This document shows, one piece after another, positions 12,405-23,598 of a DNA stretch of 64,000 nt; the first letter of the stretch is position 1; each line of letters starts with the position of its first letter. Made by a program: the position numbers and the translations under genes. The notes beneath the pieces were generated by a model, which saw nothing but the letters and a program-made list of their open reading frames with translations, searched no databases and was not told where the DNA came from. Location: contig OY986966.1 of NCBI GenBank assembly GCA_963920575.1, positions 16,859,888 to 16,923,887 of the forward strand, given 5' to 3'. Source of the stretch: Narthecium ossifragum (lineage: Eukaryota > Streptophyta > Magnoliopsida > Dioscoreales > Nartheciaceae).

Positions 12405-13320
12405 ATGTCGGGAGCTCGAGGCCGACCTTCGGTTGATGGTCGGGGTGAGGCACGACTTGGTCGACCCGCCCGACCAGACAGGGTAGCACCTGTCAGGGAG
12501 GTCAGAGCTAGACGGACTGAGCCATCACCAGCGACGGTTTCGGTCGCACGGGAGGAGACCCTTCTCGCCGAGGAGGGGGTTCTCGCTCCGGTCGATGTGC
12601 GGACCGCTGTGGTGGTCTTGCTGGAGTTTCAGCTAATATACCACCCAGTTCGCGCACTTGGTCCGTTTTGCGGGGGCAGTAGCAGCAGATCCAGTGGCCA
12701 GTGCATGTCAGTTTGAGCAGAGGCTTCGATCAGAGATCTGACGACGGACCAGTTCTTACCGCTTCCAGGCGTACTCGGCAGTTCCGGACTGCGCCTTGGC
12801 AGTAGGGGCGCAGTTGCAAGACGAGAGGTGCCGGGCAGTTCCACCGGCATTCTCTACCAGCACACCGCAGAGACCCCAGTTCAGAGGGGGATTCGGCAGA
12901 GGGAACCAGCGGCGTCAGCGACGCTTTCAGCAGTGGTCGCAGCGCCCGCAGCTGTTCCAGGCTCAGTTGCCGAGTCCTCCAGGCCAGTTTCTCCTGACGG
13001 CCGGGCCGTCTGGGCAGGCTCCGTCAGGGGGAGGCCAGGGTCAGCAGCCTGATAGCGCGTCAGTCACGTGCTTCTCGTGCGGGCAGCTGGGATACTACCG
13101 TACGGACTGCCACTTGCGAGGAGCGCGGGGCGCTGTGCCGCAGGGGAGTCGAGGCGGAAGGTCCAGTGCTTGGCAGGGGAGCAGTGGCAGGACCGGATCA
13201 GGGGCTGGATCGGGCCGCTCCAGAGGTGGAGGCGGCCAGCGGGGGCGTGTGTTTGCTTTTCCGGTGCGTGAGCAGCCGGACATCGTTCAGCTTTTCCAGT
13301 CGCCACAGCAGTACCAGTAG
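12405..13320 (+). pseudogene. Remnant gag of Del-like element with altered zinc knuckle
   Basis: The likely start is ATG at 12405. After about 100 codons the reading must shift to the frame starting near 12649, which has a stop at 12739-12741 and then continues to a stop at 13318. The large gag core normally found in Del elements is missing: the acidic N-terminal part runs almost directly into the Gln/Gly-rich region. The nucleocapsid motif at about 13068-13110 reads CFSCGQLGYYRTDC, in which the His of CCHC is Tyr. This gag could not be expected to assemble or bind RNA normally. Confidence 0.75.
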
Positions 13321-14448
13321 TACCAGCAGCCGCAGCAGTATCAGCAGGCAGCGGCACAGCCATCCGTACTCAGAGGGTTGGAGGCGAGTTGGCTAGAGGT
13401 GGCACAGTCTGTAGACTCACCGATCGGCGGCACAGTCAGGGTAGACCGGGTCTGCCGATCTTGTTCTTTGGAGGTTGGAGACCTCCGTGTCTGTCTAGAC
13501 CTGCGGGTGCTAGACATGACAGGCTTCGACGTGATACTCGGTATGGACTGGTTGGCAGTATACCGAGCTATCATCGACTGTGGTCGCCGGAGGGTGGTCG
13601 CTTGGACACCCGATGGGACCCAGTTTGTGTTGTTGGGGGATCGGTTCTCAGCCGATTCCTTTGCTTGTGGTGTGGGAAGGCGTGGCAGCGAGCTCTCAGC
13701 CTTGCTAACCAGCCTGTCCCTATTTGGTTCAGAGGGAGTGCAGCAGAGCAGTTTCCCCAGGATCGTGTGCGACTACACCGACGTGTTTCCCGAGGTGTTG
13801 CCAGGGCTTCCACCGCCCAGAGAGGTCGATTTTGAGATCGACCTGGTACCGGGTACCGCACCGATCTCTCTCCCAGCTTTCAGGATGGCACCAGCAGAGC
13901 AGAGTGAGTTGAGGACTCAGCTAGACGAGCTTATCAGCAGAGGTTTCATCCGTCCCAGCTTGTCTCCCTGGGGGGCGCCAGTGTTGTTCGCAAAGAAGAA
14001 GGATTGTACCCTTCGACTTTGCATAGACTACCGGCGGCTCAACAGGGTGACGGTGAAGAACCGGTATCCGATGCCGAGGATCGACGACCTGTTTGACCAG
14101 TTGCGAGAATCTTCAGTGTTCTCGAAGATCGATCTCCGCACCGGCTACCACCAGTTGAGGGTTCGGGATTGCGACATCCCGAAGACGGCTTTTCGGACTC
14201 GGTATGGCCTGTACGAGTTCGTGGTGATGCCGTTTGGGCTGACGAACCCACCAGCAGCATTCATGGATCTCATGTAGAGGATCTTCCGGCCTTTCCTAGA
14301 CGAGTTCGTGGTGGTGTTCGTTGACGACATCCTTATCTACTCCCAGTCAGAGGCGGAGCACGAGCGACACTAGGCGACAGTGTTGTAGCTACTTCGGGAG
14401 CATCGGCTTTATGCCAAGGCTTCCAAGTGTGAGTTCTGGCTTGCACAG
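13321..14448 (+). pseudogene. Protease remnant and reverse transcriptase N-terminal part of Del-like pol
   Basis: The frame is the same as gag and as the downstream 747-codon segment. The protease region keeps its C-terminal half ([27 protein letters not shown]), but the expected DSGAS active-site segment is not seen; a Gln/Tyr repeat stands in its place. Reverse transcriptase follows: [51 protein letters not shown] and the catalytic FVDDILIYS. Stops lie at 14275, 14371 and 14386; the last is compatible with a CAG-to-TAG change. Confidence 0.85.
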
Positions 14449-16692
14449 GTGGGATTCCTTGGACACGTGGTGTCAGCAGCAGGAATCTCAGTTGACCCGG
14501 CCAAGGTCGAGGCAGTGGTACAGTGGCAGAGACCGAAAACAGTGTTTAAGGTCCGTGTTTTCTTAGGCCTGGCGGGTTACTACAGACGGTTCGTGCGGGA
14601 CTTCTCCAAAGTTGCCGGACCGTTGACCAGACTGACACAGAAGGCCGTCCCGTTCGTGTGGGATGATGCTTGTGAGCGAGCCTTCGTGGAGCTGAGGACG
14701 AGGTTGACCAGTGCGCCGGTGCTGATCGTCCCCGAGCGAGGTGTTGGTTACAGTGTTTACTGCGACGCCAGCGGTGAGGGTTTGGAGTGTGTCCTCATGC
14801 AAGAGGGCCACGTAGTTTCCTATGGTTCTCGTCAGCTGAAGAACCATGAGAGGAACTACCCAACTCACGACTTGGAGCTAGCAGCAGTGGTCTTCGCCCT
14901 GAAGACCTGGCGGCATTATCTCTATGGCGAGAAGTTCCCAGTCTTCTCGGACCATAAGAGTTTGAGGCACGTTTTCACCCAACATGACCTCAACCTGAGG
15001 CAGCGACGCTGGATGGAGCTACTGGAGGACTACGACTTTACGTTGCATTACCATCCTGGTAAGGCAAACGTCGTAGCAGACGCGCTGAGCAGACAGGTGA
15101 GAGACACCAGAGCAGCAGTTGCAGGGTTGTCAGCTCGGCAGTGGCAGGCTCTAGAGACGGCGGGCCAGTTGGGGCTCGAGTTTGAGGATCGGGGATCCAG
15201 CAGCTTCCTCTACGCAGTGCAGAGTATGCCAGCAGTTCTAGCCAGAGTGTTAGAGGCACAGCACAGTGACCCAGAGCTCGAGGAGTTACGCACAGCAGCG
15301 GGCACGGAGGGCGCAGACGGAGACTGGACAGTATCGCCAGACGGAGGGCTACGGTTCAGAGGCAGAGTAGCAGTTCCAGCAGATCCAGCTCTTCGAGACG
15401 ACGTCCTACGAGAGTTCCACCACTCTCGCTTTGCGGTTCATCCCGGCGGCACCAAGATGTACCAGGATCTTCGGAGACAGTTCTGGTGGCGCGGGATGAA
15501 GAGGGCAGTAACGGAGTTCGTATCGCGCTGCCTTACCTGTCAGAAGGTCAAGGCAGAGCATCAGCGGACTCCGGGGTTACTTCAGCCACTTCCACTAGCT
15601 GAGTGGAAGTGGGAGCACATCACGATGGACTTCGTGACCGGGCTACCGAGATCCCCTAGGGGGAATGATGCGATTTGGGTCATCGTTGATCGATTGACCA
15701 AATCGGCGCACTTCCTGCCTATGCGGGTGACAGACTCGACCGACAGGTTGGGCAGTTTGTACGTCAGAGAGGTGGTCAGACTACACGGAGTTCCAGTTTC
15801 TATCGTATCAGACCGTGACCCCAGGTTCACTAGCAGGTTCTGGCACGACTTTCAGGAGGCAGTTGGCACACTCCTGACTTTCAGTACGGCTTTCCATCCG
15901 CAGACAGACGGGCAGTCAGAGCGGACGATCCATATCTTGGAGGACATGCTGAGAGCATGTGTTCTCGACGCAGGAGGCAGCTGGGAGGAGCACGTTCCCT
16001 TGGTGGAGTTCGCCTACAACAACAGCTACCAGTCCAGTCTTGGAGTAGCATCTTTCGAGGCGTTGTACGGTAGGCCGTGTCGATCCCCAGTGTGCTGGAC
16101 AGAGGTTGGAGAGGCTTCACTCACCGGTCCAGACATCGTCAGGCAGTCGTCAGAGAGGTTAGTGCAGATCAGGCAGAGGCTTCTGACGGCTCAGAGCCGG
16201 CAGAAGAGTTATGCATATCAGAGGCGACGACCGTTGGAGTTTGCGGTCGGTGACCGAGTGTTCTTGCGAGCATCGCCGTACAGAGGTTCTGTCAGGTTTG
16301 GCAGAGGTGGCAAGTTGGCGCCGAGGTTTGTCGGGCCGTTTGAGATCTTGGAGAGGGTCGGCGAGGTAGCTTACCGCCTGGATCTTCCTCAGCACATGTC
16401 TGTTGTGCATCCGACTTTCCATGTGTCGATGCTGAGGAAGTATCACCCAGACCCATCTCATGTCATCAGGGTGGATAATATTGAGCTTGAGGCAGACGTG
16501 AGCTTTGTTGAGCAGCCGGTTCAGGTACTTGACCGGAGGGATCTGGTCTTGCGGGGCAAGACAATTCCCTTGGTCAAGGTACTGTGGAGGCACAGAGGTA
16601 CCGAGGAGGTGACCTGGGAGCGCGAGGCGCGCATGCGGCAGGAGTTTCCACAGTTGTTTTCTTCTCCAGGTACTTCTTGTCATGTCCTCTAG
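14449..16692 (+). CDS. Open RNase H, integrase and chromodomain segment of Del-like pol
   Basis: The 747-codon frame starts in the reverse transcriptase connection ([11 protein letters not shown]). It contains RNase H ([32 protein letters not shown]) and the integrase HHCC region ([19 protein letters not shown]). The DDE core follows (Asp in TMDFVTGLP, Asp in IVSDRDPRF, Glu in DGQSERTIH), then GPF (RFVGPFEIL) and a C-terminal chromodomain-like region (about residues 675-740, with [20 protein letters not shown]). The chromodomain is known in this clade to direct insertion to heterochromatin. The first Met is not a natural start; this is the end of a polyprotein whose upstream part is broken. 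Confidence 0.88.
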   Translation: MGFLGHVVSAAGISVDPAKVEAVVQWQRPKTVFKVRVFLGLAGYYRRFVRDFSKVAGPLTRLTQKAVPFVWDDACERAFVELRTRLTSAPVLIVPERGVGYSVYCDASGEGLECVLMQEGHVVSYGSRQLKNHERNYPTHDLELAAVVFALKTWRHYLYGEKFPVFSDHKSLRHVFTQHDLNLRQRRWMELLEDYDFTLHYHPGKANVVADALSRQVRDTRAAVAGLSARQWQALETAGQLGLEFEDRGSSSFLYAVQSMPAVLARVLEAQHSDPELEELRTAAGTEGADGDWTVSPDGGLRFRGRVAVPADPALRDDVLREFHHSRFAVHPGGTKMYQDLRRQFWWRGMKRAVTEFVSRCLTCQKVKAEHQRTPGLLQPLPLAEWKWEHITMDFVTGLPRSPRGNDAIWVIVDRLTKSAHFLPMRVTDSTDRLGSLYVREVVRLHGVPVSIVSDRDPRFTSRFWHDFQEAVGTLLTFSTAFHPQTDGQSERTIHILEDMLRACVLDAGGSWEEHVPLVEFAYNNSYQSSLGVASFEALYGRPCRSPVCWTEVGEASLTGPDIVRQSSERLVQIRQRLLTAQSRQKSYAYQRRRPLEFAVGDRVFLRASPYRGSVRFGRGGKLAPRFVGPFEILERVGEVAYRLDLPQHMSVVHPTFHVSMLRKYHPDPSHVIRVDNIELEADVSFVEQPVQVLDRRDLVLRGKTIPLVKVLWRHRGTEEVTWEREARMRQEFPQLFSSPGTSCHVL

Positions 16693-16766
16693 TGTAGCTG
16701 TTTTTGTTGTTCCGAGCCCTACCCTTATCGAATCTCGGGACGAGATTTCCTTTAAGGGTATTAGGA
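16693..16766 (+). other. Short 3' internal end with polypurine-like tract
   Basis: Only 74 bases lie between the pol stop and the 3' LTR. The GGGACGAGATTTCCTTTAAGGG stretch (about 16737-16758) resembles the sequence preceding the 3' LTR in other Del-type elements. The final bases TATTAGGA are a weak polypurine tract. Confidence 0.5.
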
Positions 16767-19174
16767 TGTGAGGACCTGCCCCTCTACTCCTGTGGCTCGT
16801 GGTAGACCGCAAGGGCAATTTGGTAAATTGCGCCTTGTTGGTTTGTTTCACACCCGCGTGTGCACACACTGGCCTTATATGTGTTAGTGTTTGTTTAGAA
16901 TGGCTAGGTGGACCCGGGATCGAAAGATCCGGACTTGGGCTTGAGTTCTTTCCCAAGTTTAGCTTTCAGCACACAAAGGATCGATCCTCTATGGCTAAGG
17001 GATCAATCCTCTGCGTGCCAGAAAGCCTTGTGAATCGTCATGAAGGATCGATCCTCCCTTGAGGAAGGATCGATCATTCATAGGTCGGTTGGTTTTTTTT
17101 TCTGCTTCGCGAGGACGGCCGCCGTTGGCCGTCGCTCTCCCCTGTCAGAGGGGGAGGACTTTCCCTCCCCTCCCCTCACTTTTTCCCCTCTTTCCCGGCT
17201 GTCCCCTCCCCCTTTCCCCTCCTTTCTTCCCCTCCTCTTCCTCCTTCTCGTCTCTTTCTTCTTCCTTCCTTCTTCTCTCCCGAAGCTCTGTTTTTCCCCT
17301 GTTTCGGGCAGCCACCTTCCTCTCCTCCGTTCTCCCTCCTCCGGCCATCTTTTCCGGCGTTCTTTGACTCGTTGGATTCGTGACAACGAGAGGAAGATCC
17401 CTGAAGAGGTTTGGAGGCTTGTTAGTGATCAAATCACGGGGAATCAGCCGAGGAAAGCGCAGCTAGGTAGGGTTATACCTACTGATGTTTATTTCGGGTG
17501 TTCTTGAGATCTAGCCGTTGGATCTTGTTGATCCTTATTTTGTTGGATTCCTAATGTCTTGTAGAATAACTGATTTATGTTTCATGTTAATCAGTTGAGA
17601 TTTGAGTAGGTTTTATGTATGATTAGTCTCGGATTTCTGGTTTTCTGCTGCTCTTGAGAAACAGCCGGCTTGCGGCGAGTTTTCCGGCCGGCGAGTACAT
17701 GATCTTGGCTTTTCATAGACATAAGAGTTGTAGAGATATTCGTTTGTTTTCCATTCAATCTTGTTTCATATTTTTCTGATTTATGTACGATTTCTTATGA
17801 ATTGTTTTCTGAAGGGCTGCGTTGCAGCAATTAATGGGTAAGTTAGTTTGATTAACGATTTTGATTAGCGTTTTACCGTTAATCCAACCGTTGGATGATT
17901 ATGAGTTTTGGATATGATGATCCTGGTTTATACACCTACTGGTACCTAAGTTGGATCTTGATTCCGACGTTGTTTGGATGTCAGATCGACGGGATCAATT
18001 AGCCCCTAAGTAGTGGTTTTGGGTGTTTGAATATAATATTATATTTCAGAATATAATATTATATTGTGTACTGTTCATCGACGGTTTTTGGGGTTGCTTC
18101 TCGTTGCAGGAGTCCGCGGTTGACGGTCGCGGTACCGTCGTAATGTCGGGACCCGCTGCGGATCGGCTGGCAGCGGTTGGTAGTATCGCTGCAGCGATCC
18201 AGTAGACTTATATGATGCTTGACATACTGTTGCATGACTTTCCTATTATCTGTGTATGTCATAGCATGCATTCTTGTTGTGTGCATTAGTTGCATTGGTT
18301 AGGGCGTGGGTGATCTTTGGGTCACCGTCCCGAGGCTAGAAGCTCGGACTTAGCCCTAGGATCGGGGTTGGGTTGTTTGGACCCGGTTTGAATTGTGATG
18401 TCCAGTCATTTCAATGATAGGCTTAGATGACTTGTACACTTGTGGCTTGATGATTGTAGAGGTCGTGTCGGCCTCGAGTCGGAGGCTGAGGTGTAGCCGG
18501 TGTTCCACTGTGTTGACCCTTGAGTAAAGGGATTGCCTACTTAGCGGTGCAGTTTCCCGCCTGCAGTGTCTGTACCTGCTTGTGGGCTAGCAATGTTATT
18601 TCCTGCTACTAAGTGTGACCAGACATGTGACCAGCTCGGCTGGAAGACCATGATCGTGGGCCTCAGGGACACGCGGTGGGGTTATGGGACCCCCTGTATA
18701 CACCCAGATCCTACTTGAGGGCGACACTGTTGAGTTCCCCTCTTCCTTCTGTGTGTCGTAGTGTAGATCCCTACTGAGCTTAGTGCTCACACCTACCCGG
18801 GGCTGCGTTTTGCAGGTGCAGGCGTCAGTTCCTCTTCTATGGCCCCTACCGGGCAGTTGGTCGGCGGTGCGGCGGCGCCTGGTGGACTTTGAGAGGTGGT
18901 GATCGTTTACTGCATTTACCCTATGTTAGTTAGTCTCCTACGGGAGTATTGTTGTACTTTGAATCTTCCCCTCTCCGAGGATATGTATATTAACACTTGA
19001 GTTTTTAATCTGTGGTTCGATGTTGTTAATTGTTGATTTAATTGAGGGTGTTTTGGTGAATTGTTAGGGAGACCAATAGGTTAGAGGGAACCCTCGTCGT
19101 TCTTTTTCCGCGTTTGTTAGGTTCCGGTTCGCGTCGCCCAGCCCGGTTGGGCTTTCGCGGGTCGGGGCGCGACA
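16767..19174 (+). repeat. 3' LTR of Del-like element
   Basis: It matches the 5' LTR along its whole length with scattered single-base differences. It keeps a complete hairpin module at about 17045-17075 (GATCGATC, 14 bases, GATCGATC) where the 5' LTR is rearranged. The end GCGCGACA at 19174 is followed by ACTCT. Confidence 0.95.
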
Positions 19175-21367
19175 ACTCTAATTCCTAGTGCCACTAGGAC
19201 TTTGCGCATCTTGACAAAGGCCATGGCAAGGCTTGGCGCGGGCAAAATCAAAGATGACGCGCGAATCCTAGTCGGACTAGGACTCGGCGCGCCATGGTAC
19301 GGCCAGCAAGACGCGTGAGTCCATGGGGAGCAATCCAGCCGTGCAAAAGCTAGTTCCAGTTGGACTGGGATCATGGAAGGACTTGATGCGGCAAAGGCAA
19401 GCTTTGGCGCGGGGAAAGTCCTTATTGCTCGGGAGTTCTAGTCGAACTAGGACACGACTCGCACCGACGGAAGGCAGTTAGCCACGGAGGCCAAACCGTG
19501 CGTGCCATCAAGCTAATTCCACTTGGCCTAGGACTCCCATATGGGATGACACGGCAAATATGGAAGATTGCACGGGGGAAGTTGGTTGTGACTCGTTGAA
19601 ATAGGAAGGAGTCCTATTTCGAGTCGATATGCGATGGATCTTAGCAGTTGCTATCCAAAGTCAAGTTGCACCGCAACTTGGTGTCCTTCTTAGAGGGGAA
19701 AGCTGGAGCCGTCCTCTATATAAGGGGGATCCGGCCATGATCAAGGGGATTTTGGACAGTGGCTTAGGGTTGGGTTCTCTTTGTAAATTGAGCGATTGTA
19801 ACCAAGGGTTTGGGAAAGGGAGTTGAGAGCTTCTTTATAACAATTGCAGTAATAAAGAGAGCAGGCGAATCCTTTGCCTACACCGTGTCTTCTTGTGTGT
19901 TTGCATGTGAAGAAGACGAAGGAGGGCTTGTCAAGAGGAGTCTTGACGCCATCATTGGGAAGAACTCGAAGAAAATTTTCCGCTGCACTTTCCCGGTGAC
20001 ACTCGGCACCCTGCCGGCCCGGGGTGGTGAATAGTAAAACAGGCCAAGAAGCTGCTGCAGTAGTAGCCCCACCAACTGCAGTGAGTCCGCCAAAAGACAG
20101 CATGTTACGGGAAGCAACCCCGACAAACAAGATTAGCAGTACAACATGCTATCTAACATCCCGGGAGTTGTCACTCTCCCGATTCACCACTACCCCTCAT
20201 TATGGGGCTAACATGCTCAATGATATGTACAAGTTTATAAAGCGGTAAAGAAAACCGCATACGCAAAGCCCCGTGGGCAAATCCATTGAAAACGCCTCTC
20301 AGCCACCAAGAGATCGATCTCTCTACCAGAGAAGATCGATCTTCTTGGTTCTTGGAAAGCCTCATCCCAGTCAACCGGAAGAGATCGATCTTCTCCACCA
20401 GAAGGATCGATCCTCTTCATGACTCGAACCCCGCCCATGCAAACCAAGCAAGGATCGATCTTCTCCAACAGAAGGATCGATCCCGCTCGGGCTGGGTATG
20501 ACATCCCACAAATGATCGATCTTTCCTCAAGAAAGATCGATCCGGATGGGTTCATCGACGGACTGCCAGAGAGAAATACCGCCGAAAAACTCCACCAAAT
20601 CCTACAAAACTCTGGAATCTAATAATACTAAGGACCACGAGTCCAAAACCGAAGATTTCATTGAAAACAAACATGTATATAATCAAATCTAAGCAATACA
20701 AACCTCAATCAAACTCAAACCTCACAAATCCAAAAAAACAAGTAGGTAGGATCCTTACCTAGACTAGAGTAGCTTCAATCCCAGCTGCTAAGCCTTGGAT
20801 CATCCTCAAACTCCTTCAATTCCAGCCGGATCTCAGCTCAAGAACGCGGATTTGAAAAAGAATCAAAGAAGAGGGTTTCGTTCGTTCTATAGATGGATGA
20901 ACCGACCTATGAGAGATCGATCTCTTCTCAAAAAAAGATCGATCTTTCATGATGAATTGACTTAACTTTCTGGCGCTAAGAGATCAATCTCCTTATCAAG
21001 AGAAGATCGATCCTGTTTTCCCAGAAAGCTAGACTTGGGCTAAAACACATGTGAGGACCTGCACCTCTATTCATGGGCCGACCGGCTAGGCCGGGCCCGT
21101 GGTTCGCTGTGGACCGCAAGGGCAATTTGGTAAATTGCACCTTGTTGGTTTGTTTGATTATAACGGTTAATGTTTGATTATAACGGTTAGGTGGACCCGG
21201 GATCGAAAGATCAGGGCTTGAGCTAGCGTTCTAACCCAAGTCTAGCTTTTTGCACCCATATGATCGATCTTCCCTTGCTAGGAGGATCGATCATTTGGTG
21301 AATGATCGATCATCCCTTGCTGGAAGGATCGATCATTTGATGTCAGGGAGTTGCTATCGTCATGGAG

Positions 21368-21397
21368 GATCGATCATTCCTCCTTGAATGATCGATC
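21368..21397. repeat. Perfect GATCGATC hairpin module upstream of LTR A2 TATA box
   Basis: Two 12-base arms, GATCGATCATTC and GAATGATCGATC, are separated by six bases. Comparable perfect modules with other inner bases lie at 21767-21795 (ATTC/GAAT, 5-base loop), 21827-21856 (ATCT/AGAT, 6-base loop) and 20514-20542 (TTTC/GAAA, 5-base loop). Confidence 0.9.
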
Positions 21398-21420
21398 ATC
21401 CTTAAGTCGGTTCGTTTGTC

Positions 21421-21427
21421 TATATAA
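21421..21427 (+). promoter_or_regulatory. TATA box of solo LTR A2
   Basis: TATATAA sits 23 bases after the perfect hairpin at 21368-21397, so the palindromes lie where U3 promoter elements are expected. The homologous TATAAA of solo LTR A4 is at 46645-46650, again just downstream of two GATCGATC pairs. Confidence 0.6.
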
Positions 21428-23598
21428 CGAACACGACTTTCTTCTTTCAATCCTTTTGAAATCCGCGCTCTTGAGCTCAAAGCTGTTGGATTTGGAAGTG
21501 ATTGAAGGCGATCGTTGGCTTGGTAGCTGGGATTGAAGTTGCTCTAGTCTAGGTAGGGATCCTACCTACTTGCTTTTTCGGTTTGTGAGTTTTGAGTTGT
21601 TTGTGATTTGTTTTGCTTAGATCTTGCTGCATGTTTGATAGGTTCGAGCATGCTTACCGGTTTTGGACTCATGGTCCTTCGTAATACCAGATCCCAAGGT
21701 TTTGTCGGATTTTGTGGAGTTTTTCGGTGGTATTTCTCGCCGTCCGGTGGCCGGAGAACCCATCAGGATCGATCATTCTGGAGGAATGATCGATCTTCCT
21801 GGGTTGGTCATGCCTAGCCCGTGAAGGATCGATCATCTGGTTGGAGATGATCGATCATGTTCCTTGGTTGGCATGGGTGAGTCCTTGGTCACGAAGGTTA
21901 AATGGTTTTTGCGATCGATCATCCTAGAGGGAGGATCGATCCTTGTAGCTTGACAGTGGCTGAATCTTCCCATTTACGAGGGTGATCGATCCTTGGGTGA
22001 TTGATCCTTCCTCTGGAAAGGATCGATCCCTCTTGCGGCAGGGAAGGGTTTTCAATGGTTTTTGCCCGCGGGGCTTCATTATGCGCCTTTCTTACCGTCT
22101 TATAAACCAGTACATATCCTTAAAATGTTAGCCCTATAATGAAGGGTAATGGTGAACCAGGAGAGTGATGACTCCTGGGATGTTTAAAATAAGTGGCCGG
22201 GCAGCCCTACAGCTTTCCTTAGCCTTGCATGCCGGCGTGCACCGAGAGCTTATATGTGTGGTTTGTTAGATGTTGTTTGCGGGGCTGCTTCCCGATGCAG
22301 GTTGCTGGTGAACTGGCTGGCAATTGGTTGTGGTACAACTGCAGCAGTTCTTGACCTTAAATACCTGTTCACCACCCCGAGCCGGCAGGGTGCCGAGCCC
22401 AGACCTTGCTTTGTTATCATCACATATGTTGCATGCTTATCTATCTTATATGTGCATGTTCATTGCATGCATTTTTTCTGGTTGCGCATTTGTTGCATAA
22501 GGTTAGGGCGTGGGTGATTTGTGAGTCACCGTCCCGAGGCTTGGAAGCTTGGATTTAGCCCTAGGACCGAGGTCGGGTAGTTTGGACCAGGTTTGAATGG
22601 TGGTGTTCAGTCGATTTCAATGATAGGCGTAGATGACTCGAACACCTGTTGCTTGATAATTGTAGAGGTTGTGTCGGCCTCGAGCCGGGTTCTGAGGTGT
22701 AGCCGGTGTCCAGTTGTGATGGCTCTTGAGTAGAGGGTGTGCCTACTAAGCGGTGCCATTTTCCGTCAGCAGTGTCGGTTACCTACTTGTGAGTCAGCAG
22801 TGTTGTTTTCCTGCTTACTGAGCGTGACCCATCATGTGACCAGTTCTTCTGGAAGATCATGATCATAGACTTCAGGGATACACGGTGGGGTTATGGAACC
22901 CCTGTGTACACCCAAGCCTTGCTCGGGGGCGACACTGTTGTGTTTCCCTCTTCCTTTTGTGTGTCGTAGTGTGGTTTCCCTGCTGAGCTTAGTTGCTCAC
23001 TCCTACCCGGGTTACGTTTTGCAGGTGCAGGCATTAGCTCCTCTTCGGTGACCCCTACCGGGCAGTTGGTCGGCGGTGCGGTGGCGCCATGCGGAGTCTG
23101 AGGTGTGGTGATTTGTCTTACCAGAACTTTTGTTAATTAGCCTCCTACGGGAGTATATTTATATTGTACTTGATCTTCCCCTCTTCGAGGTTTTGTATAT
23201 TAAATTTGGGTTTGTAATCTTCAGCTTGAGGTTTCTGTGAATTTGTAGAATTGTTAATTGAGGGTGGTTTGATGAATTGCTTAGGAAGACCATAGGTTAG
23301 AGGAAACCCTCACCAAATTTTTCGCGATTTCTTACGCTACGGTTCGCGTCGCCCGGCCCGGTTGGGCTTTCGCAGGTCGGAGCACAACAACACAAGCCCA
23401 AGCTAGGATCCTTCGATCCCGAGTCCACCTAACCGCTCAAATCAAACATTTACACAAACATGGTCAGTGTGCACACCCGCGAGTGTGAAACAAACCAACA
23501 ATGTGCAATTTACCAAATTACACTTGTGGTCCACAACAAGCCACGAGCCCGACCCAGACGATCGGCCCAAGAGTAGAGGGACAGGTCCTCACACGGGC

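Larger units (their letters stand above)
9807..19174 (+). mobile_element. Complete Del/Tekay-like chromovirus (Ty3/gypsy), coding part defective
   Basis: Two LTRs of 2396 and 2408 bases (9807-12202, 16767-19174) flank a tRNA-iMet primer site and a gag-pol region ending in a chromodomain. The flanks are ACTCC (9802-9806) and ACTCT (19175-19179), a duplication with one mismatch. The LTRs are very similar, pointing to a fairly recent insertion. Gag is strongly shortened, no protease active site is visible, and three stops sit in reverse transcriptase. Mobility would need proteins supplied by another copy. It is the only complete Ty3/gypsy element in the window. Confidence 0.93.
9364..20001 (+). 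mobile_element. Solo LTR B, unclassified LTR family, opened by a complete Del-like element
   Basis: The sequence starts TGTCAGGGCC at 9364 and ends CCGGTGACA at 20001, flanked by CTCGG (9359-9363 and 20002-20006). Without the nested element (9807-19174) it is about 1.27 kb. A TATA box (TATATAA, 19717-19723) and an AATAAA near 19853 support plus orientation. The 19180-19530 part holds degenerate repeats about 82-88 bases long, each centred on a TCCTAG...CTAGGA palindrome. It is rich in GGCGCG. No coding sequence is visible, and I cannot assign a family. Confidence 0.9.
21050..23389 (+). mobile_element. Solo LTR A2, Del-like family
   Basis: It runs from TGTGAGGACCTGCACC to CGGAGCACAACA, flanked by ACACA (21045-21049 and 23390-23394). 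It is 2340 bases long. It lies inside the older A1 LTR in the opposite orientation. A TATA box is at 21421-21427. Three GATCGATC pairs precede the TATA box (about 21260-21397) and several follow (21767-22029). No coding sequence. Confidence 0.95.
8370..23593 (-). mobile_element. Solo LTR A1, Del-like family, opened by two insertions
   Basis: The LTR begins on the minus strand with TGTGAGGACCTG at 23593 and ends with GGTGAGACA at 8370. Both sides carry the 5-bp duplication CGGGC (8365-8369 and 23594-23598). Its three pieces are 8370-9363, 20007-21049 and 23395-23593, about 2.24 kb in all, the length of its relatives A2-A5. It is interrupted by solo LTR B (TSD CTCGG) and by solo LTR A2 (TSD ACACA). 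No internal region is present, so it is a solo LTR produced by LTR-LTR recombination. Confidence 0.93.

Noticed and set aside
20300..20545. Regularly spaced short repeats suggestive of a CRISPR array
   Set aside because: The units are palindromic octamers in a plant LTR with variable spacers of 13-15 bases; there are no cas genes and the genome is eukaryotic.
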